Part shown: one piece after another, positions 1 through 9,113 of the stretch
How positions within the stretch are numbered: the stretch's first letter is position 1
How the letters are laid out: every line of letters starts with the position of its first letter
Assembly (NCBI RefSeq): GCF_030440575.1
Contig: NZ_CP047189.1
Coordinates: 930,001 to 994,000 of the forward strand
DNA length: 64,000 nt
Direction: 5' to 3'
From: Corynebacterium ciconiae DSM 44920
GTDB lineage: Bacteria; Actinomycetota; Actinomycetes; Mycobacteriales; Mycobacteriaceae
Translations under genes and position numbers: made by a program
Notes under the pieces: generated by a model
Told to the model about the DNA's origin: nothing
What the model saw: only the letters and a program-made list of their open reading frames with translations
Database searches by the model: none

Positions 1-24
1 CTGCTCGACGTGGCGGAGGCCTAG
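1..24 (+). CDS. 3' end of an upstream gene (partial)
   Basis: The first eight codons of the window read LLDVAEA followed by TAG in one frame, which looks like the last helix of a protein whose body lies outside the window. Nothing else supports it, so the product cannot be named. The interval up to the next start at 302 holds no other convincing gene. Confidence 0.25.
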   Translation: MLDVAEA

Positions 25-301
25 TACTCAACGTGGCGCCTGGGCGCGATGGGCCAAGGCGCGCAGGCCGTGAAAGAAGGGGCCGACTCATTCGCCGCCG
101 CGCCCGTGCTCAACACGACTGCGGGTGAAGTTTGGGCGCGTGTCCTCCGAGTTGTACCATGGGCCAAAAATATCCTGTGTCCAGTGCAGCAAGGAGGATT
201 CCTTGTGCCGGACACCAGCACCGCCGAGCGAGTGCGGTGAGCCACGGTTGGTGGTGTGTGGGCGCAGGTGATTCTCCACAAAGATTAGATAGGCGGTAGC
301 C

Positions 302-1174
302 GTGCTCGAAGATGTAAGTGATCTCCTCGCAGACCCGGTGGATGGGACAGCGCTGTCCTCTCAGGACGGTTACCGTAGCTTAGTTTCTGCCCAGGGGCGC
401 AGCTATGAGGTGTGTGCCGACGGCTTCGTTACTCTCGCCGCCTGCGAGACGCTCGCCCACGATGGTGATGATGCCCAGATGGTGGCCGATCGCGAAACCT
501 TCCTCTCCCAAGGGCACTATGCCCCCTTTGTAGAAGCCGTCACTCAAGGAGTACACGATGCCCTCGATGACGCTGGGGTGGGCAATGACATCGCCCCAGC
601 CCTCTGCGAGATCGGTGCTGGTACCGGCTACTACCTGTCCCACACCCTTGACGCAGTGGATGATTCCCGCGGCGTAGGCATCGATGTCTCTTATCCCGCT
701 GTACAGAAGCTCACTACCTCGCACTCGCGCGTTGGTGCGGTGGTAGCCGATGCCCTTGAGCGCCTGCCGCTGCGTGATGAGTGCATTCACGCGCTCACCG
801 TGATCTTCGCCCCGCACAATTCGGCAGAGTTCGCCCGGGTGCTGGCCCCAGGCGGCAGCGTGGTGGTACTCAACGCCGAGTCTGGCCACCTGCGCGAGTT
901 GCGCGAGCCCCTCGGCATTATGGATGTTGAGCCAGGCAGCACCGAGCGCATCATTGAGGACATGGCGCAGTACTTCGTGCCTGTGCAGGCGCCTCAATTA
1001 GTGGAGTTTAAGATGCGGCTGGATCAGCCCTCGATCGCTGCCCAAATTGGTATGAGCCCTTCGGCCCGCCATATCGAACCGGAGGTGCTGCACCAGCGCG
1101 TGGCCACCCTGCCGGAACGCATGGACATCACCGCCCGCGCCAGCATCACCCGTTTCGTGCGGCCCGCCGAGTAA
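302..1174 (+). CDS. rlmA: RlmA-like 23S rRNA (guanine-N1) methyltransferase
   Basis: A 290-residue SAM-dependent methyltransferase starting at GTG. The glycine-rich SAM loop CEIGAGTGYY is at about residues 98-107, and the preceding FLSQGHYAPF resembles the RlmA signature (FLDAGHYQPL in the E. coli protein). RlmA enzymes methylate guanine in helix 35 of 23S rRNA and normally carry an N-terminal Cys4-type zinc finger. Here that region has a single Cys, so the zinc site appears lost. The gene stands alone upstream of a convergent GH32-like gene. The exact target base is inferred from family only. Confidence 0.72.
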   Translation: MLEDVSDLLADPVDGTALSSQDGYRSLVSAQGRSYEVCADGFVTLAACETLAHDGDDAQMVADRETFLSQGHYAPFVEAVTQGVHDALDDAGVGNDIAPALCEIGAGTGYYLSHTLDAVDDSRGVGIDVSYPAVQKLTTSHSRVGAVVADALERLPLRDECIHALTVIFAPHNSAEFARVLAPGGSVVVLNAESGHLRELREPLGIMDVEPGSTERIIEDMAQYFVPVQAPQLVEFKMRLDQPSIAAQIGMSPSARHIEPEVLHQRVATLPERMDITARASITRFVRPAE

Positions 1175-1343
1175 CAGCCCCAGCGGCTATGGGCAGCATG
1201 GCCACCAACCGAGCCACGGGCCCAACCGAGCCAATAAGGGCGCCCAGAGCGATAGGGCGCCCAGTGCAATAAGAGCAACCGAAGCCACCTGAGCCATCAT
1301 GGCGCACGGTGGCTGTTGCGCTATCTCGGCCTAGATACACTGC

Positions 1344-1387
1344 CGGCCCGCCCCCACGCTGAGTGTGTGTCAGTGCGGGGCGGGCCG
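1344..1387. terminator. strong GC hairpin between convergent genes
   Basis: An 11-bp perfect stem (1344-1354 with 1377-1387) encloses a 22-nt loop between convergent genes ending at 1174 and 1458. There is no T-run on either side, so factor-independent termination is uncertain. Just after it, a 14-base unit (agcgattgctgcga) is repeated in tandem near 1411-1440. Confidence 0.4.
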
Positions 1388-1457
1388 ATCACTGCGAGGC
1401 GATGGACAGCGAGCGATTGCTGCGAAGCGATTGCTGCGAAGTGATCGCCGTGCGCTG

Positions 1458-2867
1458 CTAGAGTGGCTTAATTTCCATGGTGGATTCCACCCGCGCACCA
1501 TTGCGGGCGGTGTAGGTGATGGAATGGCAGCCGCCGTCGAAGTACACCCGAGAGGCCATGGCGATCAGACCGCCGTCGGCGAAGACTTCCACGGTGGAAC
1601 CATCCACAACCAGAGAGAGTGCTTCGGTTTCCTCGCTCTCGCGCTCAGCCACCGCAGGGGCACTGTCGGCGTGGTGGGGGTTCATGCTGCGATCGAGGAT
1701 GATCTCCTCGGAGGAGTAGGACACGCGCGCCCCAACCGCTCCAGATGCATCGCGCAGTTCGATATCCACCACGGCGTCATCGCTCGGCTGGGCATCGAGG
1801 CGGGCGATGAAGGCACGGGCGTGCTCGGAGGCGCGGATGGCGTCGGGAAGCCCAGCTCGTGGAGTTTGATACAGTCTGCCGCCTTGGAGAGTGACTCGCC
1901 GCGGCAGAGTGAGGCAATTCGCCCAGTCCTCCTGTTGCAGGCTGAGGTGGGTGGTCGGGTCATCGCCACGGCCCACACCATTCATCAACCCGAAGATCGT
2001 GCCCGCGGCGTAGCGGGCCGCTGGGTCTGTGTTGAGGGTGGCCACCACGTTGGTGTTGCGGGGCCGGGAGAAATCGTGGCCGCGGTCGAGTCGGGTAAAC
2101 GGAGTAATCACGGTGAACTCCGAGTCGTTCAACGTGCCTACCAGGTAACCGGAGATATCGCGGCCTTCGGTTTCTACGGTGAGAAGCAGCACATCGTAGA
2201 CTTTTTCGTCGACCTCGTCCTGCAGGCGGATCAGGCGGGGGGAAACGATGCGCTCATAGTGGCTAACCCCGCTCGGCTCGCCCACGCAGCGCAGCGGGCC
2301 GACGAAGTTCCACTCGCGGCGATCATCCGATTCAAACACCACAATGTCGGGGTTGTCCGAGGAGCCGGCGACGGCCAGCATGACCCATCCGTGGTGGTCA
2401 TCGCGTTGTGTAGAGCGCCAATCCGGTACGACGCACGGGGAGCGGAAGTGGGAGTAGCCGTGGCAGTCGGAGACCACCGTGTGCACATTGTCCACATTCC
2501 GGTCGAGGTGGGTGATGTCATCAGCGACGGTCTCGGTGGTGGCGTCCGCATCGGCGATTTCTGCCACCTTGATGGTGGTGGCGTCGGCGGAGACTGCCGT
2601 GAAGAAGATGTCGATGCCCTTGCCCACAGGGATCACGGAGCCGGCACGCAATTCCACCTCGTCACCGTGGGTGGCGAGCACATCGTCACAAACATCCCAG
2701 TCGTAGGGCAGGGCGCGGGAGGCCTGGTGTCCCCAGCGGGAGCTGGCCTGCGCGCTCGGCTTGTACTGGTTGAACACGTGCCAGACGTCGTCGTGAAGCA
2801 GCACCCCAGCGGGGGCGGCAAGAATGCCTTCTTCGGCGGTGACGTGTAACTCGGGGCGGTGGCTCAT
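1458..2867 (-). CDS. GH32 (sucrase/levanase) fold protein, probably catalytically inactive
   Basis: A 469-residue protein that aligns with the five-bladed propeller and C-terminal beta-sandwich of glycoside hydrolase family 32: VWHVFNQYKP and WGHQAS match the family's YHLFYQYNP and WGHA blocks. The three catalytic motifs are changed. The WMNDPNG nucleophile block reads ILAAPAG (Asp to Ala), the RDP block reads FRSP (Asp to Ser), and the E-C-P acid/base block reads IVSP (Glu to Val). Hydrolysis of sucrose or fructans is therefore unlikely, and a binding or regulatory role is possible. The start at 2867 is chosen because similarity begins at MSHRPE. No transporter gene adjoins it. Confidence 0.75.
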   Translation of the reverse strand: MSHRPELHVTAEEGILAAPAGVLLHDDVWHVFNQYKPSAQASSRWGHQASRALPYDWDVCDDVLATHGDEVELRAGSVIPVGKGIDIFFTAVSADATTIKVAEIADADATTETVADDITHLDRNVDNVHTVVSDCHGYSHFRSPCVVPDWRSTQRDDHHGWVMLAVAGSSDNPDIVVFESDDRREWNFVGPLRCVGEPSGVSHYERIVSPRLIRLQDEVDEKVYDVLLLTVETEGRDISGYLVGTLNDSEFTVITPFTRLDRGHDFSRPRNTNVVATLNTDPAARYAAGTIFGLMNGVGRGDDPTTHLSLQQEDWANCLTLPRRVTLQGGRLYQTPRAGLPDAIRASEHARAFIARLDAQPSDDAVVDIELRDASGAVGARVSYSSEEIILDRSMNPHHADSAPAVAERESEETEALSLVVDGSTVEVFADGGLIAMASRVYFDGGCHSITYTARNGARVESTMEIKPL

Positions 2868-2969
2868 GGCGTACCTGCGTGTTTCTCTCGACAACATTTT
2901 CGGGCACCTATCGGCGGCTGCGCGTGCCCGAATTTCGCAGCGGGCGAAGCGTAGCGGCGTCGATAGTAC

Positions 2970-3725
2970 TTAAGTTTTCACTTCCGTGGTGTGGATCTGC
3001 TCATCGAGGTTCTCTGGAGCAAGGTCAGCGCGAGAGAAATCCGATGACAGTGGCAGCCGCAGGTTCAGCTCCGTCGCGGGGCACAATTCAATGATTGCGT
3101 CCTTCACCCGAAAATCCAGCACATGCCCACCGCGGCTTCGTGCATCATCAATAAAATGCACGTGGCAACCGGGAACAGAAATGCCTTTTTCATACACGGG
3201 GGTGCGGAACCCGCCGATAATGCCGGACACATTGTCAAAATGTATCTCGGTATCATCTGCCGTTGCCTCCACCATAGGTCGATATGGTTTTTCCTGTCGC
3301 GTGACAGTGCGCACAGCAACGTCGTGGAACTGTCCGCTAATACGCACCGCATACATGTAGTTCTCGCTCGGTTGCAGCGAGTCGATATAGTCACCGAGAT
3401 CGCTACGCGACATGTCATTGGGAGCATGTGCACTAATGCGCGGCACAAAATTAGTGACCACGGTAAAAGGAGAGCACTGATCCAGTCGCGCCGGGCGGGC
3501 CGAGCCGTCCCCGCGCACCTGATAGCACTGGCCGTCGACGATAATCATTTCCCCATCCAGGGCGTCGAAAGTGCCGATGCCGAAATTTCCTTGGCCTAGC
3601 AGTTCGCTCACCGTTATGTCGCCGTCGTAAATGCCATCGAGCAGCGCCGTCATCAACGAATTTTGAAAAATGGAATGCCGTTCCACCGGCGCGAGCTGAG
3701 TGCTGTCTGTGGGATAGTGGCTCAT
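2970..3725 (-). CDS. budA: alpha-acetolactate decarboxylase
   Basis: A 251-residue enzyme that converts (S)-2-acetolactate to acetoin and CO2, diverting pyruvate-derived acetolactate away from branched-chain amino acids. The N-terminal segment SIFQNSLMTALLDGIYDGD and the block GNFGIGTFDALDGEMI are typical of the family. The zinc ligands are expected in PGCHVHFIDD with a following GGHVLDF. A GGGAGG ribosome site lies just before the ATG at 3725, so the 73 codons open upstream are excluded. No acetolactate synthase gene is adjacent. Confidence 0.88.
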   Translation of the reverse strand: MSHYPTDSTQLAPVERHSIFQNSLMTALLDGIYDGDITVSELLGQGNFGIGTFDALDGEMIIVDGQCYQVRGDGSARPARLDQCSPFTVVTNFVPRISAHAPNDMSRSDLGDYIDSLQPSENYMYAVRISGQFHDVAVRTVTRQEKPYRPMVEATADDTEIHFDNVSGIIGGFRTPVYEKGISVPGCHVHFIDDARSRGGHVLDFRVKDAIIELCPATELNLRLPLSSDFSRADLAPENLDEQIHTTEVKT

Positions 3726-3892
3726 AGCCTCCCAGCGTAGTCGCAGACAACGGCCGGCTGCCGCGCGCTTACCGACGCCACCTCCCAGCCCCTCAGCCCT
3801 AGCACCACATAGCCAACGTCCCGCCCGCAACACGTGGCTGCAGACGGGACGAATACCGCATATGTGGCGGGATGGAGATGTAAGGAAGGTGG

Positions 3893-5065
3893 CTACATCA
3901 GGCTGCGGTAGACCTCGATGGTCTGCTCGGCGATGGTGGCCCAAGAGAACTTCTCCACGGCCCGTTGACGGCCCTTCTCGCCGATCTCCTTGGCGCGGCT
4001 ACGATCGGCCACCATGTCGTTGACGGCGGCGGCCAAGTCCCGCTCGAAGGCCTCGGGATCCTCGGAATCGTAGTGCACCAAACTGCCGGTGACACCATCG
4101 TTGACCACCTCGGGAATGCCGCCCACATCGGAGGCCACTACAGCGCTGCCGCACGCCATGGCTTCGAGGTTCACGATGCCGAGCGGCTCGTAGATGGAGG
4201 GGCAGACGAAGGTATCGGAGGCGGTGAGGATCTCCTGGATCTTTGGCTTGGGCAGGAATTCCTGTACCCAGAACACGCCTTCGCGCTGTTCGCGTAGCTT
4301 CTGAACGAGTGCCGCAGTGCGCTCGCCGATTTCAGGGGTATCGGGGGCGCCGGCGCACAGCACCAGCTGCACACCCTCATCGAAGTGGGCTGCGGCCTTG
4401 ACTAGGTGCTCGACTCCCTTTTGTCGGGTAATTCGACCCACGAAGGAGACGATGGGCTTGGCGGGATCCACGCCGAGCTCGCGCAGAATGGAATCTTCGT
4501 TGTCGTCGAAGGTGGGGCGGGGGTGCCATAGTTGCGGATCGATGCCGTTGAGCACCACGTGGATGCGGCTATCGTCGATCCGCGGATAGGCGTCCATGAT
4601 CGCATTTTTCATCTGCGCCGAGACGGCGATCACCGCATCGGCATATTCCATGGTGTTCTTTTCTGACCATGAGGACACCTCGTAGCCGCCACCGAGCTGC
4701 TCCCGCTTCCACGGCCGGTGCGGCTCGAGCGAATGCGCTGTGGCGATATGGGGGATGTCGTAGAGCCGGGCGGCCAAGTGCCCGCCCAGACCTGAGTACC
4801 AGGTGTGGGAGTGAACCACGTCTACGTTGTTCGCGGCGGTGGCCATGCGCAGACCCGTCGAGAGGGTTTGAATAGCGGGGTTGGCATCCTCGAGGGCCGG
4901 ATCCACGCCGTGCACATAGACGTTGTCTTCATCGCGGGGCTGTCCCATGCAGTGAACATCCACGTCAACCAGCTCACGCATGAAGCGGGTGAGCTCCGCC
5001 ACGTGCACGCCAGCGCCGCCGTAAATCTCCGGTGGGTACTCCTTGGTCATCATTCCAACTCGCAT
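3893..5065 (-). CDS. glgA: GT4 glycogen synthase (ADP-glucose dependent), GlgA/GlgM type
   Basis: A 390-residue retaining glycosyltransferase of the GT4 kind. The N-terminal Rossmann half begins MTKEYPPEIYGGAGVHVAE, and the C-terminal half has the donor-binding block EPLGIVNLEAMACGSAVVAS. It is divergent from glgC, which makes its donor ADP-glucose. In mycobacteria the equivalent enzyme (GlgM) makes maltose-1-phosphate from ADP-glucose and glucose-1-phosphate, whereas corynebacterial copies are usually annotated as glycogen synthase, so the acceptor is not settled by sequence. An in-frame ATG three codons upstream (5074) is an alternative start. Confidence 0.9.
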   Translation of the reverse strand: MRVGMMTKEYPPEIYGGAGVHVAELTRFMRELVDVDVHCMGQPRDEDNVYVHGVDPALEDANPAIQTLSTGLRMATAANNVDVVHSHTWYSGLGGHLAARLYDIPHIATAHSLEPHRPWKREQLGGGYEVSSWSEKNTMEYADAVIAVSAQMKNAIMDAYPRIDDSRIHVVLNGIDPQLWHPRPTFDDNEDSILRELGVDPAKPIVSFVGRITRQKGVEHLVKAAAHFDEGVQLVLCAGAPDTPEIGERTAALVQKLREQREGVFWVQEFLPKPKIQEILTASDTFVCPSIYEPLGIVNLEAMACGSAVVASDVGGIPEVVNDGVTGSLVHYDSEDPEAFERDLAAAVNDMVADRSRAKEIGEKGRQRAVEKFSWATIAEQTIEVYRSLM

Positions 5066-5168
5066 AGTCACCACAGTAGTGTGACCTTGTGGGTGAGGGG
5101 GCTGAAAGTGTGTATGGGGTAACCCACTTTTCCGGCGCGTCTAAACAAAAGCGGTTAAATTGGAAACC

Positions 5169-6386
5169 GTGAAACGCCAACCACATGTTCTAGCAATTGT
5201 CCTTGCTGGCGGCGAAGGTAAGCGCCTGTATCCCTTCACCGCTGACCGCGCCAAGCCAGCCGTTCCCTTTGGCGGCACCTATCGGCTCATCGATTTCGTG
5301 CTTTCCAACCTTGTCAACGCGGGGTTCATGCAGATCTGCGTGCTCACCCAGTACAAGTCGCACTCGCTGGACCGCCACATCTCCCAATCGTGGCAGCTCT
5401 CCGGCCTCGCCGAGCAGTACATCACCCCCGTGCCCGCCCAGCAGCGCCTGGGTAAGCGCTGGTTCACCGGTTCGGCAGACGCCATTTTGCAGTCGCTGAA
5501 CCTGATCTATGACGAAGAACCGGATTACGTCATCGTCTTCGGCGCCGACCACGTCTACCGCATGGATCCCGCCCAGATGGTGGACGAGCACATTAAGTCC
5601 GGTAAGTCCGTCTCGGTAGCGGGCATCCGGGTGCCCCGTTCCGAGGCCACCGCTTTCGGCTGCATTCAGTCCGACGAGGACGGCAACATCACCGAGTTCT
5701 TGGAGAAGCCCGAGAACCCGCCCGCCACCCCAGATGACCCAGAGGTCACCTACGCCTCTATGGGTAACTATGTCTTCACCACCAAGGCCCTCATTAAGGC
5801 CCTGCTGGAGGACGAAGAAAACGATGACTCCGACCATGACATGGGTGGAGACATCATCCCTTATTTCGTCGAGCGCGGCGATGCCCATGTATATGACTTC
5901 ATGGCTAACCAGGTGCCCGGCTCTACCGAGCGTGATCACGGCTACTGGCGTGATGTCGGTACCGTGGATGCCTTCTACGAGGCCCACATGGACCTCATCA
6001 GCGTTCACCCAGTGTTCAACCTCTACAACAAGCACTGGCCCATCCACACCTCCGAGATCGGCAACCTCCCGCCGGCGAAGTTCGTGCAGGGTGGTATCGC
6101 ACAGTCGTCGATGGTCTCCTCCGGCTGCATTATCTCCGGTGGCACGGTGCGGAACTCGGTGCTGTCGAACAACGTGATTGTGGAAGATGGCGCCACCGTG
6201 GAAGGCGCGGTGCTGATGCCTGGCGTGCGTATCGGCAAGGGGGCTGTGGTTCGCCACGCCATTTTGGACAAGAACGTTAAGGTTAGCGAAGGCGAGTTCA
6301 TCGGCGTGGATCATGAGCGCGATAAGTCCCGCTTCAAGGTCAGCCCTGGCGGCGTGGTCTGCGTGGGTAAAAACGAGATCGTCTAG
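5169..6386 (+). CDS. glgC: glucose-1-phosphate adenylyltransferase
   Basis: A 405-residue enzyme forming ADP-glucose from ATP and glucose-1-phosphate, the committed step of glycogen synthesis. The nucleotide-binding motif [14 protein letters not shown], the substrate block [15 protein letters not shown], the [10 protein letters not shown] region and a left-handed beta-helix C-terminus are all present at family length. GTG at 5169 is preferred because homology begins at [10 protein letters not shown]; a TTG three codons upstream is possible. The start lies about 100 bp from the divergent glgA start, so both promoters share this short interval. A long perfect hairpin follows the stop. Confidence 0.95.
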   Translation: MKRQPHVLAIVLAGGEGKRLYPFTADRAKPAVPFGGTYRLIDFVLSNLVNAGFMQICVLTQYKSHSLDRHISQSWQLSGLAEQYITPVPAQQRLGKRWFTGSADAILQSLNLIYDEEPDYVIVFGADHVYRMDPAQMVDEHIKSGKSVSVAGIRVPRSEATAFGCIQSDEDGNITEFLEKPENPPATPDDPEVTYASMGNYVFTTKALIKALLEDEENDDSDHDMGGDIIPYFVERGDAHVYDFMANQVPGSTERDHGYWRDVGTVDAFYEAHMDLISVHPVFNLYNKHWPIHTSEIGNLPPAKFVQGGIAQSSMVSSGCIISGGTVRNSVLSNNVIVEDGATVEGAVLMPGVRIGKGAVVRHAILDKNVKVSEGEFIGVDHERDKSRFKVSPGGVVCVGKNEIV

Positions 6387-6399
6387 CCCTGTGAAGCGC

Positions 6400-6450
6400 A
6401 CACGCGCCTGATCACATCCTCTTCACGGAGGTGATCAGGCGCGTGTTTTA
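6400..6450. terminator. bidirectional terminator between glgC and the O-methyltransferase gene
   Basis: A perfect 15-bp inverted repeat (6400-6414 with 6432-6446) is followed by TTTA on the plus strand and sits between two convergent stop codons. Confidence 0.85.
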
Positions 6451-6484
6451 TTGTGCGGCAGGCGTGTCGACGCCACCGCGCAAC

Positions 6485-7132
6485 CTAGGCAGGCTTGCTG
6501 ATGATGGTGAGACCACCGGCGAGCGGCAGGCGGGTGACGAGCGCTTCGTGGTATTCGCGCAGCTGCTCGTCCAAGGCGCGTGCGGCGGCAGTGTCGCGGT
6601 CGGTGCGGGACTCATCGGCCACGGTGCCATCGAGCAGGCTGGCAGCCACGACAACCATGCCGGAGGGGCGAATCAGTGGCCACGCGGCGTCGACAAACGC
6701 CTGCATGTCTTGCGGGGCCACATCGCCATAGACGATGTCATAGGACTCTGTTGCAAGCCGCCCCATCACTTCGAGCGGCCGCGAGGGTAGGAAACGGAAG
6801 CGGGAGGCGGCTATGCCTGCTTCAGTGAAGGTGCGTCGCGCCAGCTTCTGGTGCTCGAGCTCGGGGTCGATGCAGGTGAGGTGGCCGGCCGGGCCCATGC
6901 CCTCAAAAAGATGCAGGCCGACAACGGCGGCGGCGGGGGTGACCGCAATCGCGCTCGGCTCCGCGCCGCGGGCGGCCTGGGATCCCAGCAGAGTGAGTAC
7001 GGATCCGCTGATGGAATCGAGGGTGGGGATGCCGAATTCCGCTGCGCCTTCAGTGGCCGCCTGCAAGCTGTCGCTCGTCACGGCGGTGGAGCGGATGTAG
7101 TCAGTCAAAGCACGGTATGCAGTCTCAGTCAC
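6485..7132 (-). CDS. class I O-methyltransferase
   Basis: A 215-residue SAM-dependent methyltransferase with the motif AVVGLHLFEGMGPAGHLTCID and downstream YDIVYGDV, as in the catechol/caffeoyl-CoA O-methyltransferase family. The first glycine-rich loop is altered (TPAAAVVGLHL), which is common in actinobacterial members next to sigE. GTG at 7132 is the likely start: TAGAAT lies 7 nt upstream with no ribosome site, so the mRNA is probably leaderless. The gene is divergent from sigE. The methyl acceptor is unknown. Confidence 0.75.
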   Translation of the reverse strand: MTETAYRALTDYIRSTAVTSDSLQAATEGAAEFGIPTLDSISGSVLTLLGSQAARGAEPSAIAVTPAAAVVGLHLFEGMGPAGHLTCIDPELEHQKLARRTFTEAGIAASRFRFLPSRPLEVMGRLATESYDIVYGDVAPQDMQAFVDAAWPLIRPSGMVVVAASLLDGTVADESRTDRDTAAARALDEQLREYHEALVTRLPLAGGLTIISKPA

Positions 7133-7280
7133 GCGCCTTATTCTAGGGTCGCTGTCGTGACGGCTTGGGTAACAACGCACCGGCAACGCCAAAGCTGTGA
7201 CTGCTGTGGCTTAAGTGTTGCCTAGGGTGGGGAAGTGGGTGTGCTGCACAGCTGATCTCCAGTGGAGCGTTACGGGATTG

Positions 7281-7309
7281 TTGTGCGGAATTCAGATATT
7301 TCTTATCTC
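7281..7309 (+). promoter_or_regulatory. candidate sigE promoter
   Basis: TTGTGC and TATCTC are separated by 17 bp and end about 11 bp before the sigE ATG. This is a weak match to the housekeeping consensus and no GGAAC-type ECF motif is clear. Confidence 0.35.
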
Positions 7310-7320
7310 AATGCGGCACA

Positions 7321-7980
7321 ATGGCCTTCATGACTGAACGTCCTGCCCCCGCTTCTCTCTCCGCTGCAGACGCTGTTTCATCCGCAGCCAGTGAAGAACC
7401 GCTTCAAGGCACCGCTGCCTTCGATGCAGGACAAGGATCGATGCCCACGTGGGCGGAGCTTGTGGAGGAGCACGCCGATAGCGTTTACCGCCTCGCTTTC
7501 CGCCTCTCCGGCAACCAGCACGATGCCGAGGACCTCACTCAAGAGACCTTCATGCGCGTGTTTCGCTCGCTGAAGAACTACCAGCCCGGCACATTCGAGG
7601 GCTGGTTGCACCGCATCACCACCAACTTGTTTTTGGATATGGTGCGCCACCGCAACAAGATCCGCATGGAAGCACTGCCCGAGGATTATGAGCGAGTTCC
7701 CGGCACGGATTTGACTCCTGAGCAGGCATATCAGGTGGCTAACCTTGATCCCAGCCTGCAGGATGCGCTCGATACTTTGTCCCCCGATTTTCGCGTGGCG
7801 ATCGTGCTCTGTGATGTTCTCGGGATGTCCTACGATGAAATCGCGGACACTCTCGGGGTAAAAATGGGAACTGTACGCAGTAGGATTCACCGCGGCCGCA
7901 CCCAGCTCCGAGCGTCTCTGGAGCAGGCCGCCGCCGCGGATGATGAAAACGCTAAGCTGTTGGTCCCGCACCACAGCTAA
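7321..7980 (+). CDS. sigE: ECF RNA polymerase sigma factor SigE
   Basis: A 219-residue group 4 sigma factor. Region 2 ([26 protein letters not shown], quoted in part: [10 protein letters not shown]) is at about residues 55-95, and region 4 contains the helix-turn-helix [20 protein letters not shown] near residue 180. A roughly 40-residue N-terminal extension precedes region 2. The gene following it encodes a zinc-type anti-sigma factor, and tatB lies beyond, the conserved corynebacterial order. SigE responds to surface and heat stress in C. glutamicum. An ATG nine bases downstream (7330) is an alternative start. Confidence 0.93.
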   Translation: MAFMTERPAPASLSAADAVSSAASEEPLQGTAAFDAGQGSMPTWAELVEEHADSVYRLAFRLSGNQHDAEDLTQETFMRVFRSLKNYQPGTFEGWLHRITTNLFLDMVRHRNKIRMEALPEDYERVPGTDLTPEQAYQVANLDPSLQDALDTLSPDFRVAIVLCDVLGMSYDEIADTLGVKMGTVRSRIHRGRTQLRASLEQAAAADDENAKLLVPHHS

Positions 7981-8042
7981 TGAGCGCTTGGCCGCCGCTG
8001 TGGCGGCCGTGACCGCAGCAACCCGATGACGATGATGGCGAG

Positions 8043-8423
8043 GTGATCGACCGGATGATCAGCGAATACCGCGACGAGACCGATAGCTTTGATTCGGTCG
8101 AGCACCTAGGCCCCGAGGCTATCGCCGCCTATGTGGATAATGAGCTCAGCCCCGCCGCCGCTGATCGTGCGCGAGTACATCTGGTGCACTGCCCACTGTG
8201 CCGCCATGAGGTCCAACGCCAGCGCCAGGCCGCGGAGTCTGTGCGCCAAAGGGTGAACGATGGGCTGCGGGCCCCGCGTTCGCTCATAGCCAAACTGGCC
8301 CAGCTTGAAACCTCCTGCCCAGAAGGTCCCGGCGCCGATGAAGTTCATTGCGGCAGCAAACCCAGCCTGATGGATCGCGTCGAGGTGTTTTGTCGCGCGG
8401 TGCGCCACGTACAGGGACGATAG
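8043..8423 (+). CDS. cseE: zinc-binding anti-sigma factor of SigE (CseE)
   Basis: A 126-residue protein with the ZAS-type motif HLVHCPLCRHEV (His-x3-Cys-x2-Cys) at about residues 50-60, preceded by AYVDNELSP, the usual helix of mycobacterial RseA and corynebacterial CseE proteins. It should hold SigE inactive in the cytoplasm; no membrane segment is present. It lies 62 bp after sigE on the same strand. GTG at 8043 is used, and ATG at 8055 is an alternative. Confidence 0.85.
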   Translation: MIDRMISEYRDETDSFDSVEHLGPEAIAAYVDNELSPAAADRARVHLVHCPLCRHEVQRQRQAAESVRQRVNDGLRAPRSLIAKLAQLETSCPEGPGADEVHCGSKPSLMDRVEVFCRAVRHVQGR

Positions 8424-8542
8424 ATCGCGTATCTGCCCTCGGGTGGGTTGTCCCTATGCCGAGGAATGTGGCGGGCACGCTAGAATCTGATAGCGGCAGT
8501 GTCGTGCGGTTGTCAGTTGCTGCGAACAAGAAAGAGGGACTG

Positions 8543-9034
8543 GTGTTTTCTAGCATTGGCTGGGGCGAAATTTTCGTCGTATGCGTCGTCGTCCTCATCG
8601 TGGTCGGCCCAGACCGGTTGCCCCGCGTGATCCAAGATATCCGCGCAGCAATTATCGCCGCCCGTGACGCAATCAACCGCACCAAGCAGACATTGAACGA
8701 GGAAATTGGCCCCGAGTTCGAGGAGGTCGCTCGCCCCGTTCAGGAGTTCACAAAGTTCACCGCTATGGGCCCGAAGGCTGCGCTCACCAAAGCGCTTTTC
8801 GATGGCGATGGATCGTATCTGGATGCTTTCGATCCGAAGAAGATCATGGCAAGCGATACCCAAGGTGAGGCCTATCGCGAACAGGGCTCAGCTACCCCGT
8901 CGTCGGGCTCGACGGTGGTGCCCAACACCCACAGCCCATCCACCGGCGGCAGTGCGCAGCAGCCGCAGCAGCCGCAGCAGATGCCACCCAGCGGGCCACA
9001 GAACCGCAATTTCAGCTGGGATGACATCACTTAG
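8543..9034 (+). CDS. tatB: Sec-independent translocase protein TatB
   Basis: A 163-residue protein with one N-terminal membrane helix (IGWGEIFVVCVVVLIVVGP), the conserved GP hinge followed by RLPRVIQDIR, an amphipathic helix and a long Q/P/S-rich cytoplasmic tail ending FSWDDIT. TatB docks twin-arginine precursors to TatC for folded-protein export. The GTG at 8543 follows an AAAGAGGG ribosome site; the open frame upstream has no signal. Its place behind sigE and the anti-sigma gene is conserved in corynebacteria. Confidence 0.9.
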   Translation: MFSSIGWGEIFVVCVVVLIVVGPDRLPRVIQDIRAAIIAARDAINRTKQTLNEEIGPEFEEVARPVQEFTKFTAMGPKAALTKALFDGDGSYLDAFDPKKIMASDTQGEAYREQGSATPSSGSTVVPNTHSPSTGGSAQQPQQPQQMPPSGPQNRNFSWDDIT

Positions 9035-9050
9035 CAGGCATATAAATTGA

Positions 9051-9105
9051 CCACAACCCCGCATTCCGTGCTGGCCGGTAGCCAGGGAAGCGGGGTTGTG
9101 GCTTA
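9051..9105. terminator. terminator between tatB and mrp
   Basis: A 12-bp perfect stem (9051-9062 with 9090-9101) lies between the convergent tatB and mrp stop codons. It is followed by CTTATC on the plus strand, with no clear T-run. Confidence 0.65.
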
Positions 9106-9113
9106 TCACTCGC

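Noticed and set aside
1365..2849. Plus-strand open frame of 494 codons opposite the GH32-like gene
   Set aside because: It is Gly/Val/His-rich shadow sequence typical of antisense to high-GC genes; the reverse frame has clear GH32 blocks.
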